Assembly (NCBI RefSeq): GCF_000214475.1
Contig: NZ_AFII01000001.1
Location: 310,001-374,000 of the forward strand
Origin: Parvimonas sp. oral taxon 110 str. F0139
GTDB lineage: Bacteria; Bacillota; Clostridia; Tissierellales; Peptoniphilaceae
DNA length: 64,000 nt
Reading direction: 5' to 3'
How positions within the stretch are numbered: the first letter of the stretch is position 1; each line of letters opens with the position of its first letter. Positions 1 to 10,745 of the stretch are shown here, piece after piece. The notes beneath the pieces were generated by a model. It made no database searches, was not told the origin of the DNA, and saw only the letters and a program-made list of their open reading frames with translations. The translations under genes were made by a program, and so were the position numbers.

Positions 1-197
1 ATAACTACTAAATCAATATTATTGTTCTTTGAAAACTCAAAAATTTGTTCGTTACTATTCAATTCGACATTTTTAGCATATCTAAGAGTTCCTGCATTAC
101 CCCTTGAACAAAAGAGTTCAGTACATTTATTACTTTCAGATATTTTTTTACAAATAGCATCTTCTCTTCCACCATTACCAATAACTAAAACTTTCAT
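1..197 (-). CDS. purD: PurD, phosphoribosylamine-glycine ligase (N-terminal fragment)
   Basis: This is the 5' end of a gene that runs off the left edge; about 65 residues are visible. It starts MKVLVIGNGGRED, the nucleotide-binding start of GAR synthetase, and continues with a GNAGT motif near residue 35, which is typical of PurD. PurD joins glycine to phosphoribosylamine with ATP in step 2 of purine synthesis. The ATG at 197 has an AGGAGG ribosome-binding site six bases upstream. It is the last visible gene of the minus-strand purine operon, 9 bases after the purH stop. Confidence 0.9.
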   Translation of the reverse strand, partial: MKVLVIGNGGREDAICKKISESNKCTELFCSRGNAGTLRYAKNVELNSNEQIFEFSKNNNIDLVV

Positions 198-206
198 GAC
201 TTCCTC

Positions 207-1736
207 CTAATGTCTAAAATGCCTTGTAGATGTAAATACCATTGCTATGCCGTATTCATCACATAATTTTATTACGTTCTCATCCTTTATAGAACCCCCC
301 GGTTGAATTACTGCTTTAATTCCATTCTCTTTTAATAATTCAACAGTATCTTCGAAGAAGAATGCATCTGATGCTAAAACTGCATCTTTAAGATTTTCTT
401 TTGATCTTTCCAATCCTTCTTCAACAGCCCAAGAACGTCTAACTTCTCCTTGTCCTATTCCAATAGTAGCATTATTTTTTACTATTACTATTCCGTTTGA
501 AGAAACTGTTTTACAAGCTTTAAAACCGAAAATTAAATTTTTTAACTCTTCTTCAGTTGGTTTTCTCTTTGTAACAACTTTTAAATCTTCTTTAAATAAA
601 ATATTATCATAGTCTTGAACAACAATACCATTTAAAACTTCTTTTATTGTTGTTTTTGGAAGTTTGAAATCTGAAATATTTCCTACTTCAATTAATCTAA
701 TATTTTTCTTTTGAGTTAAAATTTCAATAGCTTCTTTAGAAAATTTATTTGCAATTACAATTTCTACAAAAAAACTATTAATCTTTTCTGCTATATATTT
801 AGTCACTTCTCTATTTAAAGCAATAATTCCTCCAAAAATCGAAACTGAATCACAAGCATAAGCCTTATCGTAAGCATCATCAATATTATCTGAAATTGCA
901 AGTCCACAAGGATTGTTATGTTTGACCGCAACTACACAAGGTTCATCAAATTCTTTAACAATTTTAATAGCTGAGTACATATCAGTTAAGTTATTATATG
1001 ACAATTCTTTTCCATGTAATTGCTTGAAATCAGCTTTTTCATCATCCTTAACATATACTTTTTCGTAAAAAGAAGCATTTTGATGCGGGTTTTCCCCATA
1101 TCTCAAATCATTAACTTTTTTATAAGTCATTGTTAATTTTTCTGGAAAATCAATATTCAATAAATCATTGAAATAAGATGAAATCAAAGCATCATAGTAT
1201 GCAGTATAATTAAAAGCCTTACAAGATAAATACAATCTAAAATCTTTATCCAATTTATCTTCCTTCAATCTTTCAATAATTTCAGAATAATCTCTAGGAT
1301 CAACAACAATAGATACATCATTATAGTTTTTAGCTGCTGCTCTTATCATAGAAGGTCCACCTATATCAATATTCTCAATTAAATCTTCATGTGTTTTATT
1401 TTCACTATTTAAAACTTTTTCAAAAGGATATAAATTGTTTACAACCATATCTATTGAAGAAATACCAAGATTTTCAACTGTTTCAACATGATTTTGTTCA
1501 TTACGTTTATATAAAATTCCACCATGAATATAAGGATGTAAAGTCTTAACACGACCATTTAAAATTTCTTTAAAATTAGTTACTTCATCAACTTCAATAA
1601 CATTAAGTCCACTTTCCTTTAAAATTTTATAAGTTCCACCGGTTGAAATAATTTCCCATCCTAATTTTACAAGTTCATTTGCAAACTCAACAATATTTTC
1701 TTTTTCAAAAACACTTATTAACACTCTTTTTGACAT
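207..1736 (-). CDS. purH: PurH, AICAR transformylase / IMP cyclohydrolase
   Basis: A bifunctional enzyme of 509 residues, the usual length, catalysing the last two steps to IMP. The N-terminal third is the MGS-like IMP cyclohydrolase domain (STGGT near residue 32, NGRVKTLHP near 60). The rest is the AICAR transformylase domain with the KHNNPCG motif near residue 275 and QGEVRRSWA near 430. It uses 10-formyl-THF, which the fhs/fchA/folD cluster at 52.4-55.6 kb can supply. The start codon lies one base after the purN stop, and its ribosome-binding site (GAGGAA) is formed by the last codons of purN, so the two are translationally coupled. Confidence 0.97.
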   Translation of the reverse strand: MSKRVLISVFEKENIVEFANELVKLGWEIISTGGTYKILKESGLNVIEVDEVTNFKEILNGRVKTLHPYIHGGILYKRNEQNHVETVENLGISSIDMVVNNLYPFEKVLNSENKTHEDLIENIDIGGPSMIRAAAKNYNDVSIVVDPRDYSEIIERLKEDKLDKDFRLYLSCKAFNYTAYYDALISSYFNDLLNIDFPEKLTMTYKKVNDLRYGENPHQNASFYEKVYVKDDEKADFKQLHGKELSYNNLTDMYSAIKIVKEFDEPCVVAVKHNNPCGLAISDNIDDAYDKAYACDSVSIFGGIIALNREVTKYIAEKINSFFVEIVIANKFSKEAIEILTQKKNIRLIEVGNISDFKLPKTTIKEVLNGIVVQDYDNILFKEDLKVVTKRKPTEEELKNLIFGFKACKTVSSNGIVIVKNNATIGIGQGEVRRSWAVEEGLERSKENLKDAVLASDAFFFEDTVELLKENGIKAVIQPGGSIKDENVIKLCDEYGIAMVFTSTRHFRH

Positions 1737-1737
1737 C

Positions 1738-2361
1738 TTATTCCTCCACTATGAATGCTCTATTATCTTTAAAAACAATCTTATTATCACAAAATGCCTT
1801 TACTGTCTTCACCAATATTTCATGTTCTATTTCTAAAACTCTTTTAGCAACAGTTTCAAAGTCATCATTTATATAAACAGGAACAACATCTTGTAAGATT
1901 ATAGCTCCGGTATCTACTTTTTCATCGACAAAATGTGTTGTAGCTCCAGTAAATTTGACACCTGATTTTATAACTGCTTTATGAACATTTTCTCCATAAA
2001 ACCCGTCTCCACAAAAAGAAGGAATTAAAGATGGGTGAATATTTATAATTCTATTAGAATACTTCGAAACAAGTTTTGAAGATAAAATATTCAAATAACC
2101 CGCAAGTACAATCAAATCAATATTTTTTCTTTCTAGCTCTTCAAGTATTCTTTCATCATATTCTTCATTACAAAAAAATTTCTTTCTATTCAAATAAAAT
2201 GTATCGATACTTTCATTTTGTGCTCTTATAAGTCCATAAGCATTTTTTCTGTTTGAAAAAACCAATTTAATCTTTCCATTAATTTTATTTTCTTTAACAG
2301 CATCAATTATGGCTTGTAAATTTGTTCCTCCACCAGAAATAAAAACAGCTATATTCAACAT
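1738..2361 (-). CDS. purN: PurN, GAR transformylase
   Basis: Phosphoribosylglycinamide formyltransferase of 207 residues. It begins with the SGGGTNLQAI phosphate-binding loop, has the catalytic NIHPSLIPSF segment near residue 105 (Asn and His), and GATTHFVDEKVDTG near residue 140 carrying the catalytic Asp. It transfers formyl from 10-formyl-THF to GAR in step 3 of the pathway. It lies between purF and purH in the purine operon. The gene is intact, with no sign of transfer. Confidence 0.96.
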   Translation of the reverse strand: MLNIAVFISGGGTNLQAIIDAVKENKINGKIKLVFSNRKNAYGLIRAQNESIDTFYLNRKKFFCNEEYDERILEELERKNIDLIVLAGYLNILSSKLVSKYSNRIINIHPSLIPSFCGDGFYGENVHKAVIKSGVKFTGATTHFVDEKVDTGAIILQDVVPVYINDDFETVAKRVLEIEHEILVKTVKAFCDNKIVFKDNRAFIVEE

Positions 2362-2379
2362 AATTTACCTTTCCTCAAA

Positions 2380-3825
2380 TTATTTATTTTTTCTTTCTAA
2401 AATTCTTCTTTGAATATCAGTTAAAGAATTATTAAAATCCTCTTCATAATCGTACAATCCTGCTGGATAGTCTCCATTAAAACAATCCATACATAATCCA
2501 TTATATGGAGCATCAAATTTAAGACCTATTGAATCTACAAGTCCCTGTTCACTCAAATATCCTAATGAATCTGCTCCTATTATTTCTTTTATTTCTTCCA
2601 ATGTCTTATTAGCTGCAATAAGTTCTCCTGAAGTAGAAATATCTATTCCATAAAAACTAGGAAACGCAAAAGGAGGAGATGCAATTCTAACATGAACTTC
2701 AGATGCTCCTGCATCTTTTAAAAGTTTAACAATTCTTTTACATGTTGTACCTCTAACAATTGAATCATCAACCATAACAACTCTTTTTCCTTTAACAACC
2801 CCTTTTACCGCAGATAATTTCATTCTTACACCTTGCTCTCTAAGTTCCTGAGTAGGTTGAATAAAAGTTCTTGCAATATATTGATTTTTAATCAATCCCA
2901 TTTCATAAGGTAGGCCACTTTCTTCTGCAAATCCACTTGCTGCAGAAAGCGAAGAATTAGGTACACCAACTACTATATCTGCATCTGCAGGACATTCTCT
3001 TGCAAGAGCTCTGCCTGTGTTTTTTCTTGCAGTATGAACATTTACTCCCGCAATATTCGAATCTGGTCTTGCAAAATAAACATATTCCATAGCAGCAATA
3101 GAAATCCTTTCAGGAGTAGTATAATTTTCAATTTTAAGACCATCTTTATCGATTATAGCCAATTGACCGGCTTTTACATTGCAAAGAAATTCAACTCCTA
3201 TATTATCTATAGCACAAGTTTCACTTGCCATAACATAGGTATCATTTTCAGTTTTTCCAATAACTAGCGGTCTCAGAGAATTAGGATCAACTGCTCCATA
3301 TAAAGTATTTTTAGTTAAAATCAAATAAGTAAATCCTCCTTTAATTTTACCTAAACTCTCTTTTAATTTTTCTTCAAAAGTTTCTTTTTTACTTCTTCTG
3401 ATTAAGTGAATTAATACTTCAGTATCTGATGAAGAATGAAAAATAGCACCATTTTTTTCTAATTCCAATCTTAAAGTTTTAGCATTCACTAAATTCCCAT
3501 TATGACAAATACCAATACTCATATCATAAAAGTCAAATAAAAATGGTTGAACATTTCTAACACTATTATCTCCTGCAGTTGCATACCTTACATGTCCTAT
3601 TGCAGAACTTCCAACTAAATTATAGAGAATTTCTTTATCTTTAAAAACTTCAGAAACTAATCCTAAATTTCTATAACTATATAAAGTTTCTCCATCGGAA
3701 CTTATAATACCTGCACCTTCTTGACCTCGATGTTGTAAACTATGAAGCCCAAAATATGTTAACTTTGAAGCTTCCTTATGATTCCAGACACCAAAAACTC
3801 CACATTCTTCATTAATTCCACGCAC
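2380..3825 (-). CDS. purF: PurF, amidophosphoribosyltransferase
   Basis: The committed enzyme of purine synthesis, 481 residues, transferring glutamine amide nitrogen to PRPP. The start is GTG, placed by a GGAGAA ribosome-binding site. The sequence [12 protein letters not shown] has the expected short propeptide ending before Cys8, which after cleavage would be the N-terminal nucleophile of the glutaminase domain. The PRPP-binding motif [12 protein letters not shown] lies near residue 350. A C-terminal [12 protein letters not shown] and earlier cysteines match the [4Fe-4S] ligands of the Bacillus-type enzyme. It overlaps the purC1 end by 14 bases. Confidence 0.97.
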   Translation of the reverse strand: MRGINEECGVFGVWNHKEASKLTYFGLHSLQHRGQEGAGIISSDGETLYSYRNLGLVSEVFKDKEILYNLVGSSAIGHVRYATAGDNSVRNVQPFLFDFYDMSIGICHNGNLVNAKTLRLELEKNGAIFHSSSDTEVLIHLIRRSKKETFEEKLKESLGKIKGGFTYLILTKNTLYGAVDPNSLRPLVIGKTENDTYVMASETCAIDNIGVEFLCNVKAGQLAIIDKDGLKIENYTTPERISIAAMEYVYFARPDSNIAGVNVHTARKNTGRALARECPADADIVVGVPNSSLSAASGFAEESGLPYEMGLIKNQYIARTFIQPTQELREQGVRMKLSAVKGVVKGKRVVMVDDSIVRGTTCKRIVKLLKDAGASEVHVRIASPPFAFPSFYGIDISTSGELIAANKTLEEIKEIIGADSLGYLSEQGLVDSIGLKFDAPYNGLCMDCFNGDYPAGLYDYEEDFNNSLTDIQRRILERKNK

Positions 3826-4519
3826 TTGTTATTCTCCTTAAAACTTCTTCATATGCATCCATAACCGAACCTAAATTTCTACGAAAACGATCTTTGTCAA
3901 GTTTATTTCTCGTTTTTACGTCCCATAATCTGCAAGTATCAGGAGAAATTTCATCTGACAAAATTATTTTACCGTCACTTGTTTTTCCAAACTCAATTTT
4001 AAAATCAACTAAAATTAATCCCGCTTTCAAAAAAAATACTTTTAAAAGCTCATTGATTTTTTTAGTTTCTTTTTTTATAAAAGAAAGTTCTTCTTCTGAA
4101 ACAATTCCTAAAGCTATTGCATGGTCATCATTTATTAGAGGATCATTGAGTTCATCATTTTTATAGCTCAGTTCAAAAATTGGCTTTTTTAATTTCATAC
4201 CTTCTTCTAAACCATATCTTTTAGCCATAGAACCCGCTACTATATTTCTAGTAATAACTTCTAAAGGAATAATTTTAACATGTTTACAGATTTGATCGGT
4301 ATCATTCACTTTTTTTATAAAATGAGTTTCTATTCCGTTTCTTTCTAAATACTCAAAAATGAATGATGTGATTGTATTATTTAAAATACCCTTTTTATCA
4401 AATTCCTCCTTTTTTTCTCCATTAAATGCAGTTGCACTATTTTTATAATGAATATATATTTCTTCATTATTTTCACATTGAAATAATTGTTTTGCCTTGC
4501 CTTCATATAAAAGTTTCAT
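3812..4519 (-). CDS. purC: PurC1, SAICAR synthetase (canonical form)
   Basis: Phosphoribosylaminoimidazole-succinocarboxamide synthase of 235 residues, joining aspartate to CAIR with ATP. It begins [13 protein letters not shown] (family signature YEGKAK), has [10 protein letters not shown] near residue 30, [12 protein letters not shown] near 88, [13 protein letters not shown] near 128 and the [12 protein letters not shown] signature near 190. It sits between purL and purF, with the start two bases past the purL stop. A second, different SAICAR synthetase gene (9784-10461) heads the same cluster, which is unusual. Confidence 0.95.
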   Translation of the reverse strand: MKLLYEGKAKQLFQCENNEEIYIHYKNSATAFNGEKKEEFDKKGILNNTITSFIFEYLERNGIETHFIKKVNDTDQICKHVKIIPLEVITRNIVAGSMAKRYGLEEGMKLKKPIFELSYKNDELNDPLINDDHAIALGIVSEEELSFIKKETKKINELLKVFFLKAGLILVDFKIEFGKTSDGKIILSDEISPDTCRLWDVKTRNKLDKDRFRRNLGSVMDAYEEVLRRITSAWN

Positions 4520-4520
4520 A

Positions 4521-7500
4521 TTATTTTTCTCCTTTAAAATAATTTACACCATTTCTAAATATATTTTGAATTCCTGTTATAGTTTTGTTTTTATACAAAT
4601 TTGTTCCATAACGTTCACTATGTCCCATTTTCCCTAAAATCAATCCGTCTTCACTTATCATACCTTCGATTGCATATAGTGAACCATTAGGATTAAACTT
4701 TCCATTGCTACTTGCATTACCTTCAAAATCGCAATATTGAAAAGCACATAAATCCTTAAATTTCTCAATATTGTTTCCAACAAGTTTTCCTTCACCATGA
4801 CTAAACATAATTTCATGCAATTGTCCAATTTCAAAATCTTGAGTCCAAGGAGAATTTAAATTTGCAACACGAGTTATAGCACTTGTTGAAATATGATGAT
4901 AACTGTCATTTCTGTATAATGTCAAGTCATCTTCAGTTAAGGACTTTATTCTTCCATAAGGTATCAGTCCTGACTTAATTAACGCTTGGAATCCATTACA
5001 AATACCTAAAATTAATTTTTTATCATCTAAATGTTTGTGAATTGCCTCTTTAACTTTTTCATTTTTCAAAACATTTACTATAAACTTTGCACTTCCATCA
5101 GGCTCATCTCCACTAGAAAATCCTCCTGGTATCATAATAATATGAGCATCTTTTATTCCATTTACTAATTCTTCAATTGACTTTTCGATATCGTCTTCTT
5201 TTTTATTTCTAAAAATAATAGTTTTTGTTGTAGCACCTACGTCAATAAATGCTTTTTCTACGTCATATTCACAATTAGTTCCAGGAAATACAGGAATTAA
5301 GACATTTACATTTTCAATATATTCTTTAAAATATTTTTTTCAATTTTATAATTAGATAAATTTTCACAATTTCCACAGTCTAAATTTTGATATAAAGGAT
5401 AGATTTTATCTAATGTTTTTGTATATGCATTATATATTTCATCATAATCAAATTTAATTCCATTTATAGATATTTCTTCACTAACCATTCCAATTTTTTC
5501 AAAAGGTAACTCACAATTTGATTCTACAACAATTGATGCAGGATCAAAATTTAAAATATTTTCCTTATTAACTGTGAAACCTAAACCATTTCCAACTGCC
5601 ATTTTTACTAGAGAACTTACTACACTACCTTCTTCCTGAACATATGCTGATAAAATTTTACCTGATTTTATAAGTTCATTTATTAGTTCATAGCTTTTTA
5701 ATGTTTCCTTAATTTCAGGATATCCTTTCGAATTTTTTACAATAGGAACATAATATATATAATTTCCAATTGTTTTTAATTCCGGAGAAATTACATTCTT
5801 AATTTTAACAGGAGTACATGCAAAAGATATCAATGTTTCAACGACATTTAATTCATTAAATGTTCCAGACATACTATCTTTTCCTCCGATACTTGGACAT
5901 CCTATCTCATTTTGAGCATAAATAGTTCCGAGTAAACTTTGGGTAACTTTTCCCCATTTTTTACTGTCTTTTCCAAGTTTTTCAAAATATTCTTGGAATG
6001 AAAAATATAAATTACTTTTATCTCCACCAACAGCATAAACTTTGGCAACAGATTCTAAAACAGCATAAATAGATGATAAGAATGGAGAGTAATGAGATAT
6101 CTTTGGAATAAATCCATAGCTCAAAATTGTAGCTGTATCACTAGTTGAGTGAATTGTAGGTAATGCCTGAATACCAGCTTGTACCGGAGTTAATTGATTT
6201 TTACCTGAGAAAGGCATTAATACGGTTGTTGCACCTATTGAAGCATCAAATCTTTGCGCAATTCCTTTTTGGCAAGCCACATTTAATGAAGATAATTCAT
6301 TTAATACATTTTCTTTAGAAACAATCTTATTTTCAAAAGGATTGATACCATCATTATCGCATAGTGTTGCTTTTGAATGTTGTCTTACTCCACTTGTTGC
6401 CAAAAAGTCTGCACTTAAATCCATAACCTTATCATCATAATAATACATCTCAAGTCTTCTTCTGTCAGTTATAGTTGCTACTTTAGAATATTCTATATTT
6501 TCTTTTTCACATTCTTTTATAAAAATTTCATAATCACTTGGTGAAATTACAACTGCCATACGTTCTTGTGACTCACTTGTGGCAATTTCTGTAGGATTTA
6601 ATCCCTCATATTTTAACAAAACTTTATCTAAATGAATTTCAATTCCTTCAGATAATTCTCCAATTGCTACACAAACACCACCCGCACCAAAATCATTACA
6701 TTTCTTAATCATTTTCGTAACTTCAGGTTTTCTAAATAATCTTTGAATCTTTCTTTCTTCAATGGCATTTCCCTTTTGTACTTGACTTGATGCTGTTTCA
6801 AGAGAATCATTTGTATGAATTAAACTTGAGCCACTTGCTCCTTGAATACCATCTCTACCTGTTCTTCCTCCAATTAAGATTACAATATCATCTTTAACAG
6901 GAGTTTCTCTTTTGAAATCTCCGTATTTGACTGCTCCAACAACCGCTCCAACTTCCATATGTTTAGCAACATAAGAGTCATCATAGAGTTCCTTTACATA
7001 AGTTGTTGCAAGTCCAATTTGATTACCATAAGATGAGTAGCCGCTTGTAGCTTTTGTAGAAATATCAACTTGAGGTAATTTATGCTTCAAAGTTTCTTCT
7101 CTTTTTTGTAAAATATTTCCACAACCTGTTACTCTCATTGCTTGATAAACATAACTTCTTCCGGACAATGGATCTCTAATTGCTCCACCAACACAAGTAC
7201 TCGCTCCACCAAAAGGTTCAATCTCTGTAGGGTGATTATGTGTTTCGTTTTTAAATTGAATTAACCATTTTTCTATTTTCCCATTATTTTCAATATCAGT
7301 AAAAAATGAACAAGCATTAATTTCTTCACTAACCTCTATATTCTTATCATTTAATACTCTTTTGTGATATTTCCCAAATATACTTGCCATATCCATTAGA
7401 GTTATAGGCTTAGTGATATTTAATTCTTTTCTAATATTTAAATAAATATCAAAAGCATTTTGCATTTCTTTTTTAAAAAGCTCAGATTCAATTTTAACAT

Positions 7501-8187
7501 CATCTAATACAGTTTCAAAAGTTGTATGTCTACAATGATCACTCCAATAACAGTCTAAAACATAGATTTCAGTTTCAGTAGGTATTCTTCCTTCATTTTT
7601 GAAATAATCTTGAATGAAAATTAAATCCTCAATATTCATCGCTAGAGACATTTCATTTTTTAAATCAATTAATTCATCTTTTGAAAAAGAAGAAAAGCCT
7701 TTTAAGTCTTTCATTTTTTTCATTTCTGAACTCATTGAAAAACTCAAAATATTCATATCTTTAACTCTTGATTCAATAGGATTAACCAAATATTTTTTAC
7801 TTTATCCATTTCATCTTGATTTAAAACTCTATCAAAAATTATAAGTTTTCCGCTTCTTACAGTAATTTTTGAATTATTATCTAAAAGAGATACACATTGA
7901 ACAGCACTATCAGCTCTTTGACCATACTGTGCCGGTAGTGTTTCATAAGCAAAATATCTTCCGTCTTGAAGTATTATGTCTTCAATTACTTCATCAATCA
8001 TTATTTCTGAGAAAACTGAATTTTTAGCTAATTCATATGTTTTTTCATTGATATTGTAAATGTCATATATAATATAAAGTTCTAAATCTTTTATTCCTAA
8101 ATTATATTCTATATTTAAATTGTCTTTAAGATCTAAAGCTTCCTTATTATATCCTTCCCTCTTCTTAACAAAAATTCTTTTATCCAT
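4521..8187 (-). CDS. purL: PurL, large FGAM synthase (PurS-, PurL- and PurQ-like domains), broken by two frameshifts
   Basis: Single-chain formylglycinamidine ribonucleotide synthase, about 1222 residues once restored, the length of the clostridial form. The N-terminal part (MDKRIFVKKREGYN...) is the PurS-like region. The middle has the SDHCRH motif and THNHPTEIEPFGGA. The C-terminal third is a class I glutamine amidotransferase with GICNGFQ (nucleophilic Cys). The reading frame breaks at the T-runs 7793-7798 and 5334-5340 (plus strand). One more base in each run restores a continuous family-typical sequence. The start at ATG 8187 follows a GGAGG site. I think the breaks are assembly errors, because the operon is otherwise intact. 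Confidence 0.9.
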
Positions 8188-8204
8188 AATTCCTCCAAAA
8201 TTTA

Positions 8205-9229
8205 CTAACATAAAATTACTTTAGAATTTCCTTCTACAACTTCTCCCACTTCGTAAATTTCCTCATTCATTTCTTTAAATAAGTCTTTTATTCCATTAAC
8301 ATCTTCTTTTTCAACAAAAATTAGCATTCCTATTCCCATATTAAAAGTTCCATACATTTCTTCTTTTGAAATTTCTCCCCATTTTTGAAGAAGTAAAAAA
8401 ATTTCTTTTTGCGGAATATTTTTTTCAAAAATTTTAGCATCAACAACATCGCCTAAAACTCTTGGTACATTTTCATAAATTCCTCCACCTGTTATATGAC
8501 AAAGACCATTTACCTTAAATTTTTCTAACAAAGTAACTATTGATTTCGCATAAATTTTAGTTGGAGTCAAAAGTTCTTCACCTAAAGTTCTTCCTGTTTC
8601 TATTATATCGGTTAATGAAAAGTTTTTATAATCAAAAATTATCTTTCTAACTAGAGAAAAACCGTTACTATGAACCCCTGAAGATGGTAATGCTAAAATA
8701 ATATTTCCCTTTTTTACATTTTTCTTACCATCAATTATTTTATCCTTTTCAACAACACCCACACAGAAACCTGCAATATCATAATCTTCTTCTTTATATA
8801 TTCCTGGCATCTCTGCAGTTTCTCCACCAATCAAAGCACTTCCTGATTGAATACATCCTTCTGCAACTCCTTCAACAATACTTGCCATTTTTTCTGCAAC
8901 AAGTTTTCCGGTAGCAATATAATCTAAAAAGAACAGAGGTTTAGCACCTTGACATAAAATATCATTAACACACATTGCAACACAATCTATTCCAACTGTA
9001 TTATGAACATCCATCATTTGAGCCAATTTTACTTTTGTTCCAACTCCGTCAGTTCCGGAAACCAAAACAGGATTTTTTAAATCTTTTCCAAGTTCAAAAA
9101 GTCCTGAAAAACCGCCTAAATCAGAAAGAACACCTTCTGTATAAGTATTTTTTATAAATTTTTTATTAAATTTACTTCATTATATCCTTCATGTTTATTT
9201 ACTCCTGCGGATTTATATGTCAATGCCAT
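8205..9229 (-). CDS. purM: PurM, AIR synthetase, one apparent frameshift
   Basis: Phosphoribosylformylglycinamidine cyclo-ligase, about 341 residues when restored. The ATG at 9229 (MALTYKSAGVN, GGAGG site upstream) is the normal PurM start. The reading frame then stops early because the T-run 9159-9164 (plus strand) seems one base short; with it restored, the chain continues through GVLSDLGGF to VSGTDGVGTKV, the PurM signature. Further motifs are GGETAEMPGIY, SSGVHSNGFSLVRK and HITGGGIYENVPR. It lies 16 bases after purE. Confidence 0.9.
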
Positions 9230-9245
9230 TAAAATATCCTCCATC

Positions 9246-9725
9246 TTATATATCTAAATCATTATCCATTTTTTTTACTTGTTCTTTCATTTCAAGCTTA
9301 TATTCTTTAAGTTTAACTTTTAATTCATCATATTTTATTGAAAGAATTTGCGTTGCTAAAATACCAGCATTCTCCGCTCCATCAATAGCAACAGTTGCAA
9401 CAGGCACCCCTTTAGGCATTTGAACAGTTGAAAGTAGAGCGTCCAATCCGTCAAGTGTTGAAGCTTTAACAGGTACTCCTATAACAGGTACAGTCGAAAT
9501 CCCAGCTAAAACTCCTGCTAAGTGTGCAGCCTTTCCAGCAAATGCTATAATTAATTCAATATTATTTTCTTCCATTTTATTAACAAAATCGATAGCAAAA
9601 TCTAAAGAACGGTGAGCAGAGATAACTCTAGCATCATATTTTATCCCAAATTTTTTTAAAATATCACAAGTTTTTTTAGCAATATCTTTATCAGAAATAC
9701 TGCCCATAATAACAGCGACCTTCAT
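9246..9725 (-). CDS. purE: PurE, N5-CAIR mutase (class I-like)
   Basis: The start is ATG 9725 (MKVAVIMGSISDKD) with a GGAGG site; longer readings only add untranslated leader. The 159-residue protein has SAHRSLD near residue 40, AFAGKAAHLAGV near 67 and LSTVQMPKGVPVATVAI near 100. These resemble class I PurE, which normally works with PurK (N5-CAIR synthetase), but no purK is in this cluster. Either purK lies elsewhere or this enzyme uses CO2 directly. A terminator-like hairpin separates it from purC2 upstream. Confidence 0.93.
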   Translation of the reverse strand: MKVAVIMGSISDKDIAKKTCDILKKFGIKYDARVISAHRSLDFAIDFVNKMEENNIELIIAFAGKAAHLAGVLAGISTVPVIGVPVKASTLDGLDALLSTVQMPKGVPVATVAIDGAENAGILATQILSIKYDELKVKLKEYKLEMKEQVKKMDNDLDI

Positions 9726-9751
9726 AATAACCTCCAAAAAATTTTATTAAT

Positions 9752-9779
9752 ATAAAAAGCCGGAAATATTCTTCCGGCT
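9752..9779 (-). terminator. Terminator-like hairpin between purC2 and purE
   Basis: On the minus strand an 8-bp GC-rich stem (AGCCGGAA pairing with TTCCGGCT, six-base loop) is followed directly by TTTTTATA. It lies between the purC2 stop and the purE ribosome-binding site, so it would reduce read-through from the riboswitch-controlled purC2 into the rest of the purine genes. Confidence 0.75.
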
Positions 9780-9783
9780 ACAA

Positions 9784-10461
9784 TTACTTAACCAAAAAAG
9801 AATATAAATCAGTTGGTGCAACAATTTTATCTCCATTGTACACTCTCATATTTCCACCAGATATTTCATCAATCAATACAACTTCTCCATCAACTTTACC
9901 AAATTCCAACTTAATATCGTATAAAGTAAGTCCCTTTTCTTTTAAAACATCTCTAATAATAGTACAAATTTCTTTAGTAAGTGCTACTAAGTCTTCATAT
10001 TCCTTTTCAGTTAATATATTTAACATAACAAGTGCATCCTTAGTAATTAAAGGATCACATCTTTCATCATCTTTTAATGTAATTTCAACATAAGTATCTA
10101 AATCATCATTAGGTTTTGCATATAAACCATATCTTCTTATAAAACTACCTACAGCTTTAAATCTACAAATTACCTCTAATCCTTTACCAAAAACTTCGCA
10201 AGGTTTTACAGTCATAGTATTCTCGTTTAAATTGCAATCTATATAATGAGTTCTAATTCCCTTTTCCTTTAAAATTTCAAAGAAATATTTAGTAATCTTT
10301 AAACCTTCATGTCCTACACCTTCAATTGATAAACCAACAGTATTAGCACCCGGGTCAAAAACTCCATTTTCTCCTGTAACATCATCCTTAAACTTTAAAA
10401 CGTAATTTCCATCTTCGCTCTTGTAAATATCTTTTGTCTTTCCAGTGTAAATTTTTTCCAT
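9784..10461 (-). CDS. purC: PurC2, second SAICAR synthetase (variant form)
   Basis: A second SAICAR synthetase-family protein of 225 residues. It starts MEKIYTGKTKDIYK and ends with LIDEISGGNMRVY in place of the [12 protein letters not shown] of the other copy. It also has DVTGENGVFDPGANTVG near residue 28 and DPLITKDALVMLN where the canonical form has [10 protein letters not shown]. This short variant is known as an alternative PurC in other Firmicutes. The start is ATG 10461, seven bases after AGGAGG; reading further upstream would translate into the riboswitch. It is the first gene after that riboswitch. Whether both PurC proteins are active cannot be told from sequence. Confidence 0.9.
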   Translation of the reverse strand: MEKIYTGKTKDIYKSEDGNYVLKFKDDVTGENGVFDPGANTVGLSIEGVGHEGLKITKYFFEILKEKGIRTHYIDCNLNENTMTVKPCEVFGKGLEVICRFKAVGSFIRRYGLYAKPNDDLDTYVEITLKDDERCDPLITKDALVMLNILTEKEYEDLVALTKEICTIIRDVLKEKGLTLYDIKLEFGKVDGEVVLIDEISGGNMRVYNGDKIVAPTDLYSFLVK

Positions 10462-10498
10462 AAAATACCTCCTAAAATTAAACATAAGAAATAAATAA

Positions 10499-10627
10499 GC
10501 CCAGCAAGTAGGCTTCAAGCGAAACCTACCTCCTGGGCTTTTCTCCCTTAGGTGTAATACTTAAAAAGTATTCGTATCGCTCGGACCAGCAACAAAATTC
10601 GGAACCCTAGATACTCTTTCTCTCATA
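10499..10627 (-). promoter_or_regulatory. ykkC-class riboswitch, probably the PRPP-sensing subtype
   Basis: On the minus strand the purC2 leader contains the conserved ykkC blocks in order: CTAGGGTTCCG (around 10613), CTGGTCCGAGCG (around 10590), ACACCTAAGGG (around 10553) and AAAAGCCCAGGAGG (around 10542). A long stem follows in which AAGCCCAG pairs with CTGGGCTT, able to act as a terminator. ykkC RNAs bind guanidine, ppGpp, PRPP or nucleoside diphosphates depending on subtype. The PRPP subtype controls purine genes, so the position before purC makes PRPP the best guess. Confidence 0.85.
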
Positions 10628-10669
10628 GATTTTATTTCATTTTAGTAATCGTAATTAACTTACAACTAA

Positions 10670-10698
10670 ATGATAGCAAGAAAATTGTATTTTGTCAA
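10670..10698 (-). promoter_or_regulatory. Purine operon promoter
   Basis: Minus-strand TTGACA (10698-10693), a 17-base spacer, then TATCAT (10675-10670), close to the sigma-A consensus. Transcription would begin near 10662, about 35 bases before the riboswitch. Confidence 0.85.
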
Positions 10699-10745
10699 TA
10701 TGACTTAAAAAAATATTTTTATTATAAATTGTTCTACATAATTTA

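Noticed and set aside
10462..10518. Longer purC2 start at ATG 10518
   Set aside because: It would translate through the riboswitch's 3' stem; ATG 10461 has the proper ribosome-binding site and the family N-terminus.
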